Positions 63,769 through 64,000 of a DNA stretch of 64,000 nt are shown piece after piece. The position numbers and the translations under genes were made by a program. Each line of letters opens with the position of its first letter. Positions within the stretch are counted from its first letter, which is position 1. The notes beneath the pieces were generated by a model, which saw only the letters and a program-made list of their open reading frames with translations, made no database searches and was not told the DNA's origin. Origin of the DNA: Hyphomicrobiales bacterium. GTDB taxonomy: Bacteria; Pseudomonadota; Alphaproteobacteria; Rhizobiales; Rhizobiaceae. The stretch lies in the NCBI GenBank assembly GCA_900467685.1, contig UBQX01000027.1, positions 1 through 64,000 on the forward strand, read 5' to 3'.

Positions 63769-64000
63769 ACGGTCCCATCTCTTCGCGGCCCATCTTCTCG
63801 GCCAATGCCGGCCTGATCGGCGGCATTTTGCTGGTCGGCGCGCTGGCGCTCAGCGCGGTTCTCCTGCCTGTCGATCGCCGGCTGCCTATGGAAATCTGCC
63901 TCGTGCTGGCGATGGCACAAGGCTGGAACCTGCTCTGCGGCTATACCGGCCTTTTGTCCTTTGGCCACCAGGCCTTCATCGGCGTGGGGGCCTATACCCT
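63765..64000 (+). CDS. ABC importer permease, LivM-like (3' truncated by window)
   Basis: The first 78 residues of a LivM-type permease: a membrane helix (about 16-40), then MEICLVLAMAQGWNLLCGYTGLLSFGHQAFIGVGAY, of which NLLCGYTGLLSFGHQAFIG is the LivM signature. The ATG overlaps the LivH-like stop by four bases. The rest lies beyond the window. Confidence 0.92.
   Translation, partial: MNGPISSRPIFSANAGLIGGILLVGALALSAVLLPVDRRLPMEICLVLAMAQGWNLLCGYTGLLSFGHQAFIGVGAYT

Overview
The window is chromosomal DNA from an alphaproteobacterium of the order Rhizobiales, most likely Rhizobiaceae (Agrobacterium/Rhizobium/Shinella type). The indications are the F1-only ATP synthase operon atpHAGDC, the mdh-sucCDAB block with lpdA close downstream, the sdhCDAB order, the hemC-hemD-Mic60-HemY cluster, an Omp19-like lipoprotein, high-GC coding sequence and dispersed rhizobial-type intergenic palindromes. 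The species cannot be fixed from sequence reading alone. Almost everything is housekeeping gene content. I see no transposase, prophage, CRISPR array, rRNA or tRNA.

Layout. 1-3 kb: the end of a formate dehydrogenase locus (fdhD, fdsD), then a LysR regulator divergent from a YeiH-type exporter. 3-10.6 kb: a solo CheW, the TamB/TamA envelope translocation pair and an ArsR-family regulator with the two cysteines of the BigR/SqrR persulfide sensors. 10.8-15.8 kb: the F1 sector of ATP synthase. 16-24 kb: an internally duplicated membrane protein, a pentapeptide-repeat protein, PriA, a DMT exporter, a RecF-like ATPase, XerC and a GumN-family protein. 24-36 kb: a large reverse-strand block with cytochrome b561, lpdA, an SDR, a secreted unknown, a LysE exporter, a MAPEG protein, sucB, sucA, sucD, sucC and mdh. 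36-41.6 kb: ZapE, the Omp19-like lipoprotein and succinate dehydrogenase. Together with ATP synthase, these encode half of the TCA cycle and much of its coupling to respiration.

41.8-55 kb: small secreted and enzymatic genes, the EVE-YciI-gpsA-tsaD operon, the divergent hemC-hemD-Mic60-HemY-TerB operon, an MFS transporter, YggT/YggU, pyrophosphatase, a secreted unknown and a GNAT. 55-57.8 kb: a Zn/Cd-type P-type ATPase whose promoter carries a MerR-family operator although no merR gene is nearby. 57.8-64 kb: the best candidate for an uncharacterised functional module. An amidase and a TetR regulator form one unit, divergent from a branched-chain-type ABC importer (substrate-binding protein, two ATPases, two permeases, the last cut by the window end). 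The shared intergenic region has a good sigma-70 promoter overlapped by a perfect palindrome, with a second palindrome beside it. The substrate is unknown. I infer an amide-type nitrogen source that is imported, hydrolysed and sensed by the TetR protein.

Recurrent regulatory features include a ~45-105 bp palindromic intergenic repeat (four good copies), possible CtrA sites, and hairpins that separate mdh-sucCD from sucAB and the lpdA unit from sucB.
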